64,000 nucleotides of DNA, taken from positions 1-64,000 of the forward strand of contig NZ_JAVJSX010000044.1 in the NCBI RefSeq assembly GCF_040219215.1. The letters run 5' to 3'. The translations under genes and the position numbers were made by a program. The notes under the pieces were generated by a model, which was not told the DNA's origin, ran no database searches, and saw nothing but the letters and a program-made list of their open reading frames with translations. Origin of the DNA: Thalassobaculum_A sp040219215 (GTDB lineage Bacteria > Pseudomonadota > Alphaproteobacteria > Thalassobaculales > Thalassobaculaceae). Position 1 is the first letter of the stretch; the number at the start of each line of letters is the position of its first letter. Positions 7,942 through 16,897 of this stretch are shown here, piece after piece.

Positions 7942-10107
7942 TCAACGACTCTCCACACCACCCAGATACTTGAAGGCGATCCGGAACATCACCCGGGTGT
8001 CCGGCTCGATATCCTCGTCCTCGATGTCCGAGCGCTCGACGTCGACGCCGAACGTCAGGCATTCGTCGGAGTAGGTCAGTCCTAGACGGCCGCGGAGCAG
8101 GCGACTGTCGCCGTCGGACAGGTCGTGGACGATGTTCATCCCGGTGCTCCAGTACTCCGACAGACGGACGTTCAGGGTGGCATCGATCTGCTCGCGATCA
8201 CCGGTCAGGTCGCTGGATGCAGCCTCGTCGATTGCAATGTAGTCGAAGAGAAACGCAAACCGTGAATGGTGATATCCGAACCCGACCTCGTTCCGCCTGA
8301 CTTCCGCTGAGTCCTTGTCCAGCCGGAAGCGGTAGGAAAAATCGAACTGATCGCGCGGCCGGACGGTGATTGCCCCGACAATGTCGGACAGTTCCTCATC
8401 CAAGCCCGATCCCTTCTCGAACGAACTGTCCCCATAGAACCGATAGCTCTGGCCGATGAGAAATTCGGTGGAACCGCCAGCGTCTCCGTAGACCCCGGAG
8501 CGCAGGGCGTAATCGATGCGGGATCCGCTGGTCACTCGGTCCACGCCTTCGTAGCGGTTCAGCCGGAACAGGTTGGTGGTGTCGAACTCGAACGACCGAC
8601 TGTCCTCGTTCGGGATTTCATCCGGATTGCTTCCGTTCGGGCCACCGACGATTCCGACAATCGGTTCGAACAACTGGGTGGTGGTTCCGCTTCGCCGAGC
8701 CCAAGGATACTGCCATTTCACACCGACCTGCGGAAACAGCCGGGCGGTGGTTTCGTCGCTATTGTCCGCCGCGGTGTCCAGGTCCGAGGCAAAGTAGCCG
8801 TCGCTCTGTACGCGGCTTTCGACCGTGAGCATCTGACCGCTGGCCGTTGTGTGCGGGCGTTTCCAGCCATAGACCAGCGAAGCTCGTCGACTGTCGGTGC
8901 CGCGTTCGCGTGTCAACGCCAGGAGGCTGGCGTCGATGGACGAGCGTCCGCCGTCGCTGGCCGGCTCGGCGATGAAGTTGTACTGGGCGAACGGCATGAC
9001 CAGCGGCGTATCGTCCGGGTCGGTGGAGGCACGCAGGTCCTGCCATTTGTAGGCATTGATCGCGGCGTAGTTCCGGCCACGGAAGCCTTCGGTATAGAGG
9101 CGAGTGGTCAGGACATCCTCATGTCCAAGGCGGAATCTCTTCAGGTAGGTTCGATCGCTTGATTGCTCGAAATCGAAGCCGGCGCGCCAGGTTCGGTCGA
9201 GCGAGAATTGACCCTCGAGGTCGGCGCTGCCCTCAATGCCTTGGTCGCCGGTCGACTCGCTGCCCTCATACTGATCGACATAGGCGCTCGTAGCCCTGAG
9301 GTCGATCTGTCCGCGTGAGAATCGCTGGCGGTACTGTCCTCTCAAAACAGACCCTTCGGAGCTGAATACCATTGGCTCGATGGTCAGGTCGCGCGATGCA
9401 TCGAACACGTAGTGATAGGGCTGTCCGTAGATGGCGCCCAGGTCGCCGGAGTAGCCGAGCGTCGGTGCAAGCAGGCCGGACCGACGATCGACGGTGGGAT
9501 CGGGATGCCGCATGTAGGGTGAGTACATGATCGGAACCCCGAGGAACTCCATCGTGGCGTCTTCGTAGATGATGTCCTTTGCGACTTCGTCGTGGACAAT
9601 CTTGACCGCCTTCAGCTGCCACAGCGGCGCCCGTCGCGGATCTTCCTTGCAGAGATTGCAGGGCGAGAACACGCCCCGGTCCATGATCTTCTTGCTGTCG
9701 GCGGTTCGTCGCGCGCGATTGGCGGCGAGGCGTGATCCGTCGGCCATCAGAGCACGCAGGTTCTCGATGAAGCCGACCTTGAGATGGTCGTGCAACTCGG
9801 CGTAGTCGGTAAACAAGACCTCCCCGGTTGGTTCCAACAGCGAGACGTTGCCGCTGGCGGTGACGGTGTTGTCTCGTTGATTGTAGGTCACGGTGTCCGC
9901 CATGAGCAGCCGTGGCCCTTGATTCAACTCGACATTTCCCCGTGCGGTAACGATTCCAAGGTCTTCGTTGTAGGTGAGTTCATCGGCCTGCAACAGGACG
10001 GGGGTGTTCTCGACATCGATCTCCTGCGCGGGCACCGAGTGCGCGGTGACCAGCAGCATCATCAGGCCGGCGAGTGTCCGAAGGAGCGCAGTTGGCAAGC
10101 CGTTCAT
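7942..10107 (-). CDS. lptD: LPS-assembly protein LptD (outer-membrane barrel)
   Basis: A 721-residue outer-membrane protein that inserts lipopolysaccharide into the outer leaflet. A signal peptide covers residues 1-28 (cleavage after VPA). A LptA/OstA-like beta-jellyroll follows (about 35-130, with ADELTYNEDLGIVTARGNVEL), then the large C-terminal barrel rich in alternating strands. There are three cysteines: a CxxC pair at 150 and 153 (FSPCNLCKEDP) and Cys683. E. coli LptD uses two long-range disulfides, so the pattern here differs. The ATG overlaps the stop of lptG (ATGA). The usual partner LptE is not in the window. Confidence 0.94.
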   Translation of the reverse strand: MNGLPTALLRTLAGLMMLLVTAHSVPAQEIDVENTPVLLQADELTYNEDLGIVTARGNVELNQGPRLLMADTVTYNQRDNTVTASGNVSLLEPTGEVLFTDYAELHDHLKVGFIENLRALMADGSRLAANRARRTADSKKIMDRGVFSPCNLCKEDPRRAPLWQLKAVKIVHDEVAKDIIYEDATMEFLGVPIMYSPYMRHPDPTVDRRSGLLAPTLGYSGDLGAIYGQPYHYVFDASRDLTIEPMVFSSEGSVLRGQYRQRFSRGQIDLRATSAYVDQYEGSESTGDQGIEGSADLEGQFSLDRTWRAGFDFEQSSDRTYLKRFRLGHEDVLTTRLYTEGFRGRNYAAINAYKWQDLRASTDPDDTPLVMPFAQYNFIAEPASDGGRSSIDASLLALTRERGTDSRRASLVYGWKRPHTTASGQMLTVESRVQSDGYFASDLDTAADNSDETTARLFPQVGVKWQYPWARRSGTTTQLFEPIVGIVGGPNGSNPDEIPNEDSRSFEFDTTNLFRLNRYEGVDRVTSGSRIDYALRSGVYGDAGGSTEFLIGQSYRFYGDSSFEKGSGLDEELSDIVGAITVRPRDQFDFSYRFRLDKDSAEVRRNEVGFGYHHSRFAFLFDYIAIDEAASSDLTGDREQIDATLNVRLSEYWSTGMNIVHDLSDGDSRLLRGRLGLTYSDECLTFGVDVERSDIEDEDIEPDTRVMFRIAFKYLGGVESR

Positions 10108-11201
10108 CCGTCTTCAAGGTGCAGTAGGCTCGTCAATCCGAGCAGCATGGTGACGGTCGCGGGCGTCCAGGCCGCCAACACTTCCGGTATGCGGGCCGAC
10201 AGACCCAGCGCGAAGACGATATCGGACATGAAATACAGCAGAAACCCCGTGAACAGCCCGCTCGACGCCCAGAGCAGAGTGCCGCCCCGCCGGGTCAGCC
10301 GCAACGAGAAGGTCGCGGCGATCAAAACCATCGCGATCAGGAGCAGCGGCGATGCCAGCAGGGCGTGCCAGTAGAGGCGGTGCTTGACCGCTGAGAAACC
10401 GGCATTCTCCAATATCCGAATGAATCCCGGCAGCTCCCAGAACGACATGGTCTCCGGTGAGGCAAAGCTGTCCTGGATGTTCTGGATGGTCAGCCGAGTC
10501 GGGATTCGAATCGAGCCCCTCGGGTCGGGCCGACCTTTGGCGGAAGTAACCACCGCGTCGCGGAGCTCCCAGTAGCCGGCGCCCAACTGCGCCGTGCGGG
10601 CGTCGATGCGCTCGAGGAACTCGTCGTTGTGGCCGAAACGGATCACCAGCACGTTGGCCAACTCGGCGTCGTTCTGGCGTGCAGCGAGTGCATGGACCAC
10701 GTGCTGCCCGCTCTCGGTGCGCTCCCGAATCCACAGACCACCCTGTCCGACCGTCATGAAGCTGTCCACGCGGTTGCGCAGGATGGTGTCTTCCAGGACG
10801 TTGAAACGGGCGGTCATCACCGAGGAGATCGGGTTGACCACACCGACCTTGAGCGCGCCGAGCAACAAGGCGACGGCGATTGCCGGCATCAGGAACTGCC
10901 AGACGGATATGCCGGCCGCCCGCGCCACGACCAACTCGTTGGTGCGGGTCAGGCGGGTGAACGCCAGCATCGAGCCGAACAGCACGGCGAACGGCAGGAT
11001 TTGCTGCCCCATACTCGGCAGCTTTAAGGCCGCCATCTCGACCAGGACACCGAAATGGGCACCGTCCTTGCCGGCTCCTCTACGCAGCAACTCGATGACG
11101 TCGAGCAGAAACACAATGGCCATGATCGCGGCAAAGGTGCCCAGCACCCAGAACACGAACTGGCGGCCGATATAGGTGGATAGGGTGGGCGACAATCTCA
11201 T
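10104..11201 (-). CDS. lptG: LPS export ABC transporter permease LptG
   Basis: A 365-residue inner-membrane permease of the YjgP/YjgQ family. It has six predicted membrane segments: a pair near the N-terminus (from about residue 15), one near 60 and one near 100, then two or more after residue 275, flanking a large periplasmic beta-jellyroll. With LptF and the ATPase LptB it extracts LPS from the inner membrane and feeds it through LptC/LptA to LptD. It overlaps lptD by ATGA and follows lptF by 7 bases. Assigned LptG rather than LptF because it is second in the pair, next to lptD, as in other alphaproteobacteria. Confidence 0.92.
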   Translation of the reverse strand: MRLSPTLSTYIGRQFVFWVLGTFAAIMAIVFLLDVIELLRRGAGKDGAHFGVLVEMAALKLPSMGQQILPFAVLFGSMLAFTRLTRTNELVVARAAGISVWQFLMPAIAVALLLGALKVGVVNPISSVMTARFNVLEDTILRNRVDSFMTVGQGGLWIRERTESGQHVVHALAARQNDAELANVLVIRFGHNDEFLERIDARTAQLGAGYWELRDAVVTSAKGRPDPRGSIRIPTRLTIQNIQDSFASPETMSFWELPGFIRILENAGFSAVKHRLYWHALLASPLLLIAMVLIAATFSLRLTRRGGTLLWASSGLFTGFLLYFMSDIVFALGLSARIPEVLAAWTPATVTMLLGLTSLLHLEDG

Positions 11202-11208
11202 GTTTGGA

Positions 11209-12318
11209 TCATGAAGCCGCCGGCGCCGGACTGCGCCGCCTGAGCCGTCGTTGCGTCATCGACATCAACGCCAGCAGAAACGGCACGATGACGGCCAGCC
11301 ACATGATCGGCAGCAGCGAGGGATAGCGCACGGCCAAGTACTTGGAGCCGAGCCCCATAGCCTCGGCACAGCTGGCCAGCAGCACCGCCGTTATGATTCG
11401 GATGGTCTGGCCGCGGCGCGAGAATTCGCCCGACAGCAGCACCGCAACCCCGATCGCCGTCAGAGACAGAGCCAGCAAAGGAGAGGTCAGCCGCTGATGC
11501 CCTTCCGCGATGTACTCGTCGAAGTTCTTCGGATCGGTGATCTGCTCGGTCGGGTACAGCAGGTCGTCGATGAACAGTTCGTTCTGATCGCGAATGGTGC
11601 GCTGCACCTCTTCGCGCATGGCTCCCAGGTCGATGGTATAGCGGTCGAAATACAGCACGCTCACCCGTCCGGTCTGGGTATCGCGCTCCTGGCGGGAACC
11701 ATTGGCCATCACCACGCGTGGACCCTCCGGGGCGGTGATCAACGCGCCGCGCTCGGCCACCAAAGTGACGGTCTTCTTGGCGTTGCTCTGGTCGTGCACC
11801 ACGATTCCGGCAAGCTGCCCGGTGTCCTCGCGGGCTCGGACATAGACCGTCAGCCCGTCGCCGATCGAACGGAACTCGCCCTCGCGCAGCACGAGGTGGT
11901 CGAAGTTGTGACGGATCTGGAACTGCAGCTCCTTGAAGCCGCGATAGCTCATCGGCACCAGGTAGAGGGTCATCAGGTAGGTGGCGAGCATGGTGGCGAC
12001 TGCGACCACCATGGCGGGGCCCGCCAACCGCAACGGGCTGAGCCCAGCGGCCGAGAGCACGACCAGTTCGCGGTCGTTCGTCAGCTTGTTGTAGACGAAG
12101 ACCGTGGCCGCGAACGCCGCGATCGGCAGGACGATCGACAGCCAGGTCGGCATCAGCATCAGCGTGAGATAGACGAAGCTCGGGATCGGCAGGCCGCGAT
12201 TGACGATCAGGTCCACGAACCGCAGCGACTGCGACAACCAGATCACGCACGTCATCGACACCACGATGAACACCATCGCGGTCAGGATCTGTCCAGCCAG
12301 GTAACGGGTGATGCGCAT
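11209..12318 (-). CDS. lptF: LPS export ABC transporter permease LptF
   Basis: A 369-residue YjgP/YjgQ family permease and first gene of the LPS-assembly operon. MRITRYLAGQILTAMVF opens a typical N-terminal membrane pair. The conserved NDRELVVLSAAGLSPLRL coupling segment contacts the ATPase LptB. A periplasmic jellyroll covers roughly residues 130-270 and further membrane helices follow. It forms a heterodimer with LptG. The 122-base gap to the divergent pepA must hold the promoter for this operon. Confidence 0.93.
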   Translation of the reverse strand: MRITRYLAGQILTAMVFIVVSMTCVIWLSQSLRFVDLIVNRGLPIPSFVYLTLMLMPTWLSIVLPIAAFAATVFVYNKLTNDRELVVLSAAGLSPLRLAGPAMVVAVATMLATYLMTLYLVPMSYRGFKELQFQIRHNFDHLVLREGEFRSIGDGLTVYVRAREDTGQLAGIVVHDQSNAKKTVTLVAERGALITAPEGPRVVMANGSRQERDTQTGRVSVLYFDRYTIDLGAMREEVQRTIRDQNELFIDDLLYPTEQITDPKNFDEYIAEGHQRLTSPLLALSLTAIGVAVLLSGEFSRRGQTIRIITAVLLASCAEAMGLGSKYLAVRYPSLLPIMWLAVIVPFLLALMSMTQRRLRRRSPAPAAS

Positions 12319-12376
12319 GCCGTCCCCGGCTCGCGTTCAGTGTTGTTCGGGCGCATGATACCGGCGCTGCCGCCCG

Positions 12377-12405
12377 TTGACAGAGCCCGATGGCGACGGC
12401 TACCC
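12377..12405 (+). promoter_or_regulatory. Possible sigma-70 promoter for pepA
   Basis: A perfect TTGACA at 12377-12382 is followed after 17 bases by CTACCC, a poor -10 match, in the lptF-pepA divergent gap. It is placed correctly for pepA, but the weak -10 makes this tentative. Confidence 0.3.
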
Positions 12406-12440
12406 CAAAGATCGCCTCCCCGCAACCCATGGAGCCTCTG

Positions 12441-13913
12441 ATGAAGATCGTCTTTGCCAAGGTTGGACGTCCGAAGAAGGGGGCGATCGTCGTCTCCGTG
12501 GCCGAGAGCGGCAAGCTGTCGCCGACCGCAACAGCGATCGACGGCGAGTCCGGCGGACTGATCGCCAAGGCCATGGCGGGATCGCGGTTTACCGGCAAAG
12601 CGCACCAGACATTGACGGTTTTCACGTCCGCGGGACGGGTGCTCCTTTACGGCGTCGGCGATCCCAAGAAGTTCGATCTCAAATGGGCGGAGACCGCCGG
12701 CGGCGGAATCTACGCCGCGCTCGCGGGGTCGGGGGAAAAAGAAGTCACCATCGTCATGGAGAGCGGTGACGAGCATCGGGCGGCGCGGGCCGCGCATCTG
12801 GCGCTCGGTGCCGAGTTGCGATCCTACCGATTCGACAAGTACCGCACCACGCTGAAGGACGACGACAAGCCGACTCTGGAGAAGCTGACCGTCATGGTGG
12901 ACGGACACGCCGAGGCCAAGAAGCTGTACGACGTCGAGGCGGCTGTTGCCGAGGGCGTCGCGTTCACCCGTGATCTGGTTTCCGAGCCGCCGAATGTGCT
13001 GTTCCCGGAGAGCTTCGCCCAGCGCTGCGTCGGCCTGAAGGAACTGGGTGTCGCGGTCGAGGTGCTCGGCGAGAAGGAGATGACCAAGCTCGGCATGGGC
13101 GCGCTGCTGGGGGTCGGGCAGGGCAGCCGGCGCGAGTCCAAGCTGGTGGTGATGCGCTGGAACGGCGGTGCTAAGTCCGACAAGCCGGTGGCGTTCGTCG
13201 GCAAGGGCGTGTGCTTCGACACCGGCGGCATCTCGATCAAGCCGGCCGGCGGCATGGAAGACATGAAGTTCGACATGGGCGGCGCCGGAGTCGTCAGCGG
13301 CCTGATGCGGGCGCTGGCCGGCCGAAAGGCCAAGGCGAACGTGATCGGCGTGATCGGCCTGGTGGAGAACATGCCGGACGGCAACGCGATGCGGCCATCC
13401 GATATCCTCACGACGATGTCGGGCCAGACCATCGAGGTGATCAACACCGATGCCGAGGGCCGGCTCGTCCTGGCCGATGCGCTCTGGTACACCCAGGACA
13501 AGTTCAAGCCGTCGTTCATGGTCGATCTCGCCACCCTGACCGGCGCCATGATGGTGTCGCTCGGAGAGGAGACCTGCGGCTACTTCGCCAATGACGACAA
13601 GCTGTCCGATGCTCTGAAGGCCGCCGGGGATGCGGTCGACGAGCCAATGTGGCGCATGCCTCTCGGCGACGCCTACAACAAGCAGATGGACAGCGACGTT
13701 GCCGACATGAAGAACGCCGGCCCGCGCTGGGGCGGGGCGATCACGGCGGCCTGCTTCCTGGAGCGTTTCGTGAACAAGACGCCGTGGATCCACATGGACA
13801 TCGCGGGTGTGACCTGGTCGCGCAAGGACCGCAGCACCACGCCGAAGGGCGCCAGCGGCTTTGCCGTGCGTGCGCTCGACCGGCTGGTCCGCGACTACGT
13901 CGAGAAGACCTAA
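12441..13913 (+). CDS. pepA: Leucyl aminopeptidase (M17 family)
   Basis: A 490-residue cytosolic M17 aminopeptidase that releases N-terminal amino acids and needs two divalent metals. The family signature NTDAEGRL is at residues 335-342. The lysine/aspartate-bearing metal-site segments GKGVCFDTGG and DMKFDMGGAG precede it. The ATG at 12441 is chosen because GGAG sits 6 bases upstream and because it begins MKIVFAK, the expected first strand. In-frame ATGs at 12390 and 12429 would add 17 or 4 residues. PepA in some bacteria also binds DNA; nothing here shows that. holC follows 15 bases later. Confidence 0.94.
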   Translation: MKIVFAKVGRPKKGAIVVSVAESGKLSPTATAIDGESGGLIAKAMAGSRFTGKAHQTLTVFTSAGRVLLYGVGDPKKFDLKWAETAGGGIYAALAGSGEKEVTIVMESGDEHRAARAAHLALGAELRSYRFDKYRTTLKDDDKPTLEKLTVMVDGHAEAKKLYDVEAAVAEGVAFTRDLVSEPPNVLFPESFAQRCVGLKELGVAVEVLGEKEMTKLGMGALLGVGQGSRRESKLVVMRWNGGAKSDKPVAFVGKGVCFDTGGISIKPAGGMEDMKFDMGGAGVVSGLMRALAGRKAKANVIGVIGLVENMPDGNAMRPSDILTTMSGQTIEVINTDAEGRLVLADALWYTQDKFKPSFMVDLATLTGAMMVSLGEETCGYFANDDKLSDALKAAGDAVDEPMWRMPLGDAYNKQMDSDVADMKNAGPRWGGAITAACFLERFVNKTPWIHMDIAGVTWSRKDRSTTPKGASGFAVRALDRLVRDYVEKT

Positions 13914-13928
13914 GGGCAGGTCGGCGGC

Positions 13929-14378
13929 GTGGCCGAGATCGGATTCTACCATCTGACGGCCACGCCGCTGGAGCGTGCGCTGCCCAAGCTGCTGGAGCGG
14001 ACGCTGGAGGCGGGGCAGCGAGCGGTTGTCCTGGCGGGCAGCGACGAGCGGGTGCAAGCCCTGAACGGCCTGCTGTGGACCTACGAGGACCGCTCATGGC
14101 TGCCGCACGGCACCTCCAAGGACGGCTTCGATGAAGACCAGCCGATCTGGCTGAGCGCCGTCGAGGGCAATCCGAACGGCGCTGCGTTCCTGTTCCTGAC
14201 CGACGGCGTCACGATCGGCGATCTGGCAGCATGGGTCCGGGTGTTCGATCTGTTCGACGGTCGCGACGACGCTTCCGTTGCTGCTGCCCGGGCACGCTGG
14301 AAGGCGGCCCGTGATGCCGGTCACACGCTCACCTACTGGCGGCAAACCGACCGCGGCGGCTGGGAGAAGGCCGGGTAG
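13929..14378 (+). CDS. holC: DNA polymerase III chi subunit
   Basis: A 149-residue chi subunit, which links the polymerase III clamp loader to single-stranded DNA-binding protein. The N-terminus EIGFYHLTATPLERALPKLLE and the LWTYEDRSWLPHG segment are characteristic of HolC, and a conserved NPNGAAFLFLTDG block forms the later core. The start is GTG at 13929, just after pepA; this pepA-holC order is conserved in proteobacteria and implies one transcript. Confidence 0.92.
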   Translation: MAEIGFYHLTATPLERALPKLLERTLEAGQRAVVLAGSDERVQALNGLLWTYEDRSWLPHGTSKDGFDEDQPIWLSAVEGNPNGAAFLFLTDGVTIGDLAAWVRVFDLFDGRDDASVAAARARWKAARDAGHTLTYWRQTDRGGWEKAG

Positions 14379-14402
14379 GCGGTTCAGGCGGTCGCTGCGC
14401 AC

Positions 14403-14431
14403 TTGCCGCTGTTGGGCCGCGCCGCTATAAG
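14403..14431 (+). promoter_or_regulatory. Candidate sigma-70 promoter for ndk
   Basis: TTGCCG at 14403-14408 and TATAAG at 14426-14431 are separated by 17 bases, about 70 bases upstream of the ndk ATG. The -10 box lies inside a short inverted repeat (GCGCC...GGCGC). It is a good match to the housekeeping consensus, but assigned by eye. Confidence 0.5.
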
Positions 14432-14500
14432 GCGCGCGCCGGGCGGTTGGGCCACGTTGCCTCCGCCCATCCGAATCCATCACGATCGATAGAGAGTCTC

Positions 14501-14923
14501 ATGGCCCTTGAGCGCACCTTTTCCATCATCAAGCCGGACGCTACCGCCCGGAACCTGACCGGCAAGGTCAATGCCATGATCGAGGCCGCCGGTCTTCGCA
14601 TCGTCGCGCAGAAGCGGATCAAGATGACCCGCGACCAGGCCGAGACGTTCTATGCCGTCCACAGCGCCCGCCCGTTCTTCGGCGAACTGGTTGACTTCAT
14701 GGTCTCCGGCCCAGTGGTCGTGCAGGTCCTGGAAGGCGACAACGCCGTCGCCAAGTACCGTGAAGTGATGGGCGCCACCGACCCGTCGAAGGCCGATGCC
14801 GGCACCATCCGCAAGGAAGTGGCGTTGTCGATCGGCGAGAACACGGTCCACGGTTCGGACGCCGCCGAGACGGCCGCCATCGAGATCGCGCAGTTCTTCA
14901 GCGGCAACGAAATCGTCGGCTGA
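14501..14923 (+). CDS. ndk: Nucleoside diphosphate kinase
   Basis: A 140-residue Ndk that balances NTP and dNTP pools by ping-pong transfer through a phosphohistidine. The catalytic His117 sits in the signature NTVHGSD. The family start ALERTFSIIKPDA fixes the ATG at 14501; an in-frame TTG at 14447 would add 18 residues unlike any Ndk. It has its own likely promoter and ends at a strong terminator, so it appears monocistronic. Confidence 0.97.
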   Translation: MALERTFSIIKPDATARNLTGKVNAMIEAAGLRIVAQKRIKMTRDQAETFYAVHSARPFFGELVDFMVSGPVVVQVLEGDNAVAKYREVMGATDPSKADAGTIRKEVALSIGENTVHGSDAAETAAIEIAQFFSGNEIVG

Positions 14924-14943
14924 TTCTCGAGCCGCTTGAATCG

Positions 14944-14975
14944 AAAGGGCCGGCCCCGTGGGGCCGGCCCTTTTT
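14944..14975. terminator. Rho-independent terminator, probably bidirectional
   Basis: A 14-base stem (AAAGGGCCGGCCCC paired with GGGGCCGGCCCTTT) closes on a two-base GT and runs into a T tract on the plus strand; the A's at the 5' side give a T tract on the minus strand too. It lies 20 bases after ndk and about 20 bases after the end of the opposing small oxidase gene. Confidence 0.9.
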
Positions 14976-14996
14976 CGTTACGGAAAGGCCCGGACG

Positions 14997-15131
14997 TCAG
15001 GCGACGAACAGGCCCAACAGCGCTACCGTGACGATGCACAGCGCGGTGCTGATCTTGATGAAGGTTATAAAGCCTTCCCAGATCGCCCGGTGCTCACGGG
15101 TCAGATCGATGAAACGGTCTTCAGTGGCCAT
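14997..15131 (-). CDS. Small membrane protein, aa3-type cytochrome c oxidase subunit IV-like
   Basis: A 44-residue protein that is easily missed. The N-terminal half is polar with an invariant-looking WEGFITFIK segment (residues 18-26). The C-terminal half (about 27-43) is a single hydrophobic helix ending LLGLFVA. This layout, with a tryptophan-glycine-phenylalanine stretch before one membrane helix, matches the bacterial aa3-type oxidase subunit IV family (PF07835). A GGGAGG ribosome-binding site is in place and a good promoter lies upstream. No other oxidase subunit gene is nearby. The family assignment is by resemblance; that it is a real gene is more secure. Confidence 0.7.
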   Translation of the reverse strand: MATEDRFIDLTREHRAIWEGFITFIKISTALCIVTVALLGLFVA

Positions 15132-15164
15132 GATGCCCTCCCGACGAAACGGCGAATTCAGCCT

Positions 15165-15193
15165 GTTATAGCGAAGCGCTGGCAGCGCTCAAA
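15165..15193 (-). promoter_or_regulatory. Candidate sigma-70 promoter for the small oxidase-subunit gene
   Basis: On the minus strand TTTGAG (15193-15188) and TATAAC (15170-15165) are 17 bases apart, about 35 bases upstream of the ATG. The spacer contains a repeated AGCGCT. Confidence 0.5.
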
Positions 15194-15197
15194 GCCC

Positions 15198-15851
15198 TTA
15201 CAGGGACGGCGACAAAAGAACGCCGGACGCGGTTGCGCCGTCGACCAGCGCACGGTTGCCGTCGATCCGAACCCGGCCTTCGGCCAGCCAGGCGAGCGCG
15301 CTCGGATACAACCGGTGCTCCTGCTCCAGGATGCGGGCGGACAGGCTGTCCTCGGTATCGTCAGGCAACACCGGGACGGCGGCCTGAGCCAGGATCGGCC
15401 CGGAATCCAGGTCCGGGGTGACGATATGGACGGTACAGCCGGCGATCGTGGCGCCGGCCTCGATCGCCCGGCGCTGCACATGAAGTCCGGTGAACGACGG
15501 TAACAGCGACGGGTGGATGTTCAGGATCCGGTTCGGCCAGCGGTTGACGAAACCCGGCGTGAAGATCCGCATGAACCCCGCCAGGCAGACAATCTCGCAC
15601 CCGGCGCCGCGCAATGCCGCGTCGATCGCCCCGTCAAAGCTGTCGCGGTTCGGGTAGTCCTGGTGGCTGATGGTCGCGGTGGCTACCCCGGCGGATTGTG
15701 CCCGCTCCAGCCCGTAGACACCGGGGCGATTGGAGATCACCAGGGCAATCTCGGCCGGGAACGCCGGATCGGTGGACGCATCCAGCAGGGCCTGCAGATT
15801 GCTGCCGCGACCGGAGATCAGCACGCCAACCCGCTTGCGGGCGCCGGTCAT
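15198..15851 (-). CDS. purN: Phosphoribosylglycinamide formyltransferase
   Basis: A 217-residue GAR transformylase that uses 10-formyltetrahydrofolate in the third step of purine synthesis. The phosphate-binding GRGSN is at residues 14-18. The catalytic trio is visible as Asn111 and His113 in NIHPSLLP and Asp149 in PDLDSGPI. The ATG overlaps the stop of purM (ATGA), so the two are translationally coupled. Confidence 0.96.
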   Translation of the reverse strand: MTGARKRVGVLISGRGSNLQALLDASTDPAFPAEIALVISNRPGVYGLERAQSAGVATATISHQDYPNRDSFDGAIDAALRGAGCEIVCLAGFMRIFTPGFVNRWPNRILNIHPSLLPSFTGLHVQRRAIEAGATIAGCTVHIVTPDLDSGPILAQAAVPVLPDDTEDSLSARILEQEHRLYPSALAWLAEGRVRIDGNRALVDGATASGVLLSPSL

Positions 15852-16897
15852 GCCAGCCAGGTCGGCGACAGGCCGTCGAACACAACCGGGTCGCCGGTGC
15901 GCGCTTCGAGCACGCCGACCGTGACCGGCGTCTCGCCGGCTTCCGACAGCGCGTCGCGCACCGCGTCGGCCCGCCCGGCTTCCACGACGATCAGCATGCC
16001 AAGTCCGCAGTTGAAGGTGCGCAGCATTTCCCGCGCCTCGACCCCGCCCTGCGCCGCAAGCCAGCGAAACACCGGGGGCAGGCGCCAGGTCGACAGATCC
16101 AGCCGCATCGCCAGATCGTCGCCATAGACCCGTGGCGGGTTCTCGATCAGGCCGCCACCAGTGATGTGGGCGAGGGCGGTAACGCCGCCGGCCGCGATCG
16201 CCTTCAGACAGGAGCGGACATAGATCCGGGTAGGCTCCAGCAACGCTTCGGACAACGTGCGTTCGGGAGCGAACGGTGCGGGAGCATCCCAGGCGAGCCC
16301 GCTGCGCTCGACGATTCGGCGGACCAGGGAGAAGCCGTTGGAGTGAACCCCAGACGACGGCAGCGCCAGCACGACATTGCCGGCCGACACCCGGTCACGG
16401 GTCAGGATCTGCTGGCGCTCGGCCGCGCCAATCGCGAATCCGGCGAGATCGTAGTCGCCGGCCCGGTACATACCCGGCATCTCGGCTGTCTCGCCGCCGA
16501 CCAGGGCGCATCCGGCGTCCCGGCAACCGGCAGCGATGCCGGCGACCACGTCACGGGCCACGGCGACCTCGAGCTTCCCGGTGGCGTAGTAGTCCAGGAA
16601 CATCACCGGCTCGGCGCCCTGCACGACCAAGTCGTTGACGCACATCGCGACCAGGTCGATGCCGACCCCGTCGTGCCGTCCGGCCTCGATGGCCACGCGC
16701 AGCTTGGTGCCCACGCCATCGGTTGCGGCGACCAGGACCGGATCCCTGAAGCCGGCGGCCTTCAGGTCGAACAGACCTCCGAAGCCACCAAGGTCTGCGT
16801 CGGCACCCGGACGTCGGGTGGAAGCCGCGAGCGGCTTGATGGCCTCGACAAGAGCGTCACCCGCGTCGATGTCGACGTCGGCATCGCGGTATGTCAA
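15848..16897 (-). CDS. purM: Phosphoribosylformylglycinamidine cyclo-ligase
   Basis: A 349-residue AIR synthetase, converting FGAM to AIR with ATP in purine synthesis. The start is taken as TTG at 16897, which gives MTYRDADVDIDAGDALV, the normal PurM N-terminus; the open frame reaches much further upstream but would overlap the divergent DUF2066 gene. Core signatures are GGFGGLFDL, the ATDGVGTKL nucleotide segment, MCVNDLVVQGAEP, GGETAEMPGMY and HITGGGLIENPPR. It lies head to head with the DUF2066 gene across about 150 bases. Confidence 0.94.
   Translation of the reverse strand: MTYRDADVDIDAGDALVEAIKPLAASTRRPGADADLGGFGGLFDLKAAGFRDPVLVAATDGVGTKLRVAIEAGRHDGVGIDLVAMCVNDLVVQGAEPVMFLDYYATGKLEVAVARDVVAGIAAGCRDAGCALVGGETAEMPGMYRAGDYDLAGFAIGAAERQQILTRDRVSAGNVVLALPSSGVHSNGFSLVRRIVERSGLAWDAPAPFAPERTLSEALLEPTRIYVRSCLKAIAAGGVTALAHITGGGLIENPPRVYGDDLAMRLDLSTWRLPPVFRWLAAQGGVEAREMLRTFNCGLGMLIVVEAGRADAVRDALSEAGETPVTVGVLEARTGDPVVFDGLSPTWLA

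Noticed and set aside
11198..12625. A long minus-strand frame overlapping lptF
   Set aside because: It is out of frame with the well-supported lptF and crosses the divergent promoter region into pepA.
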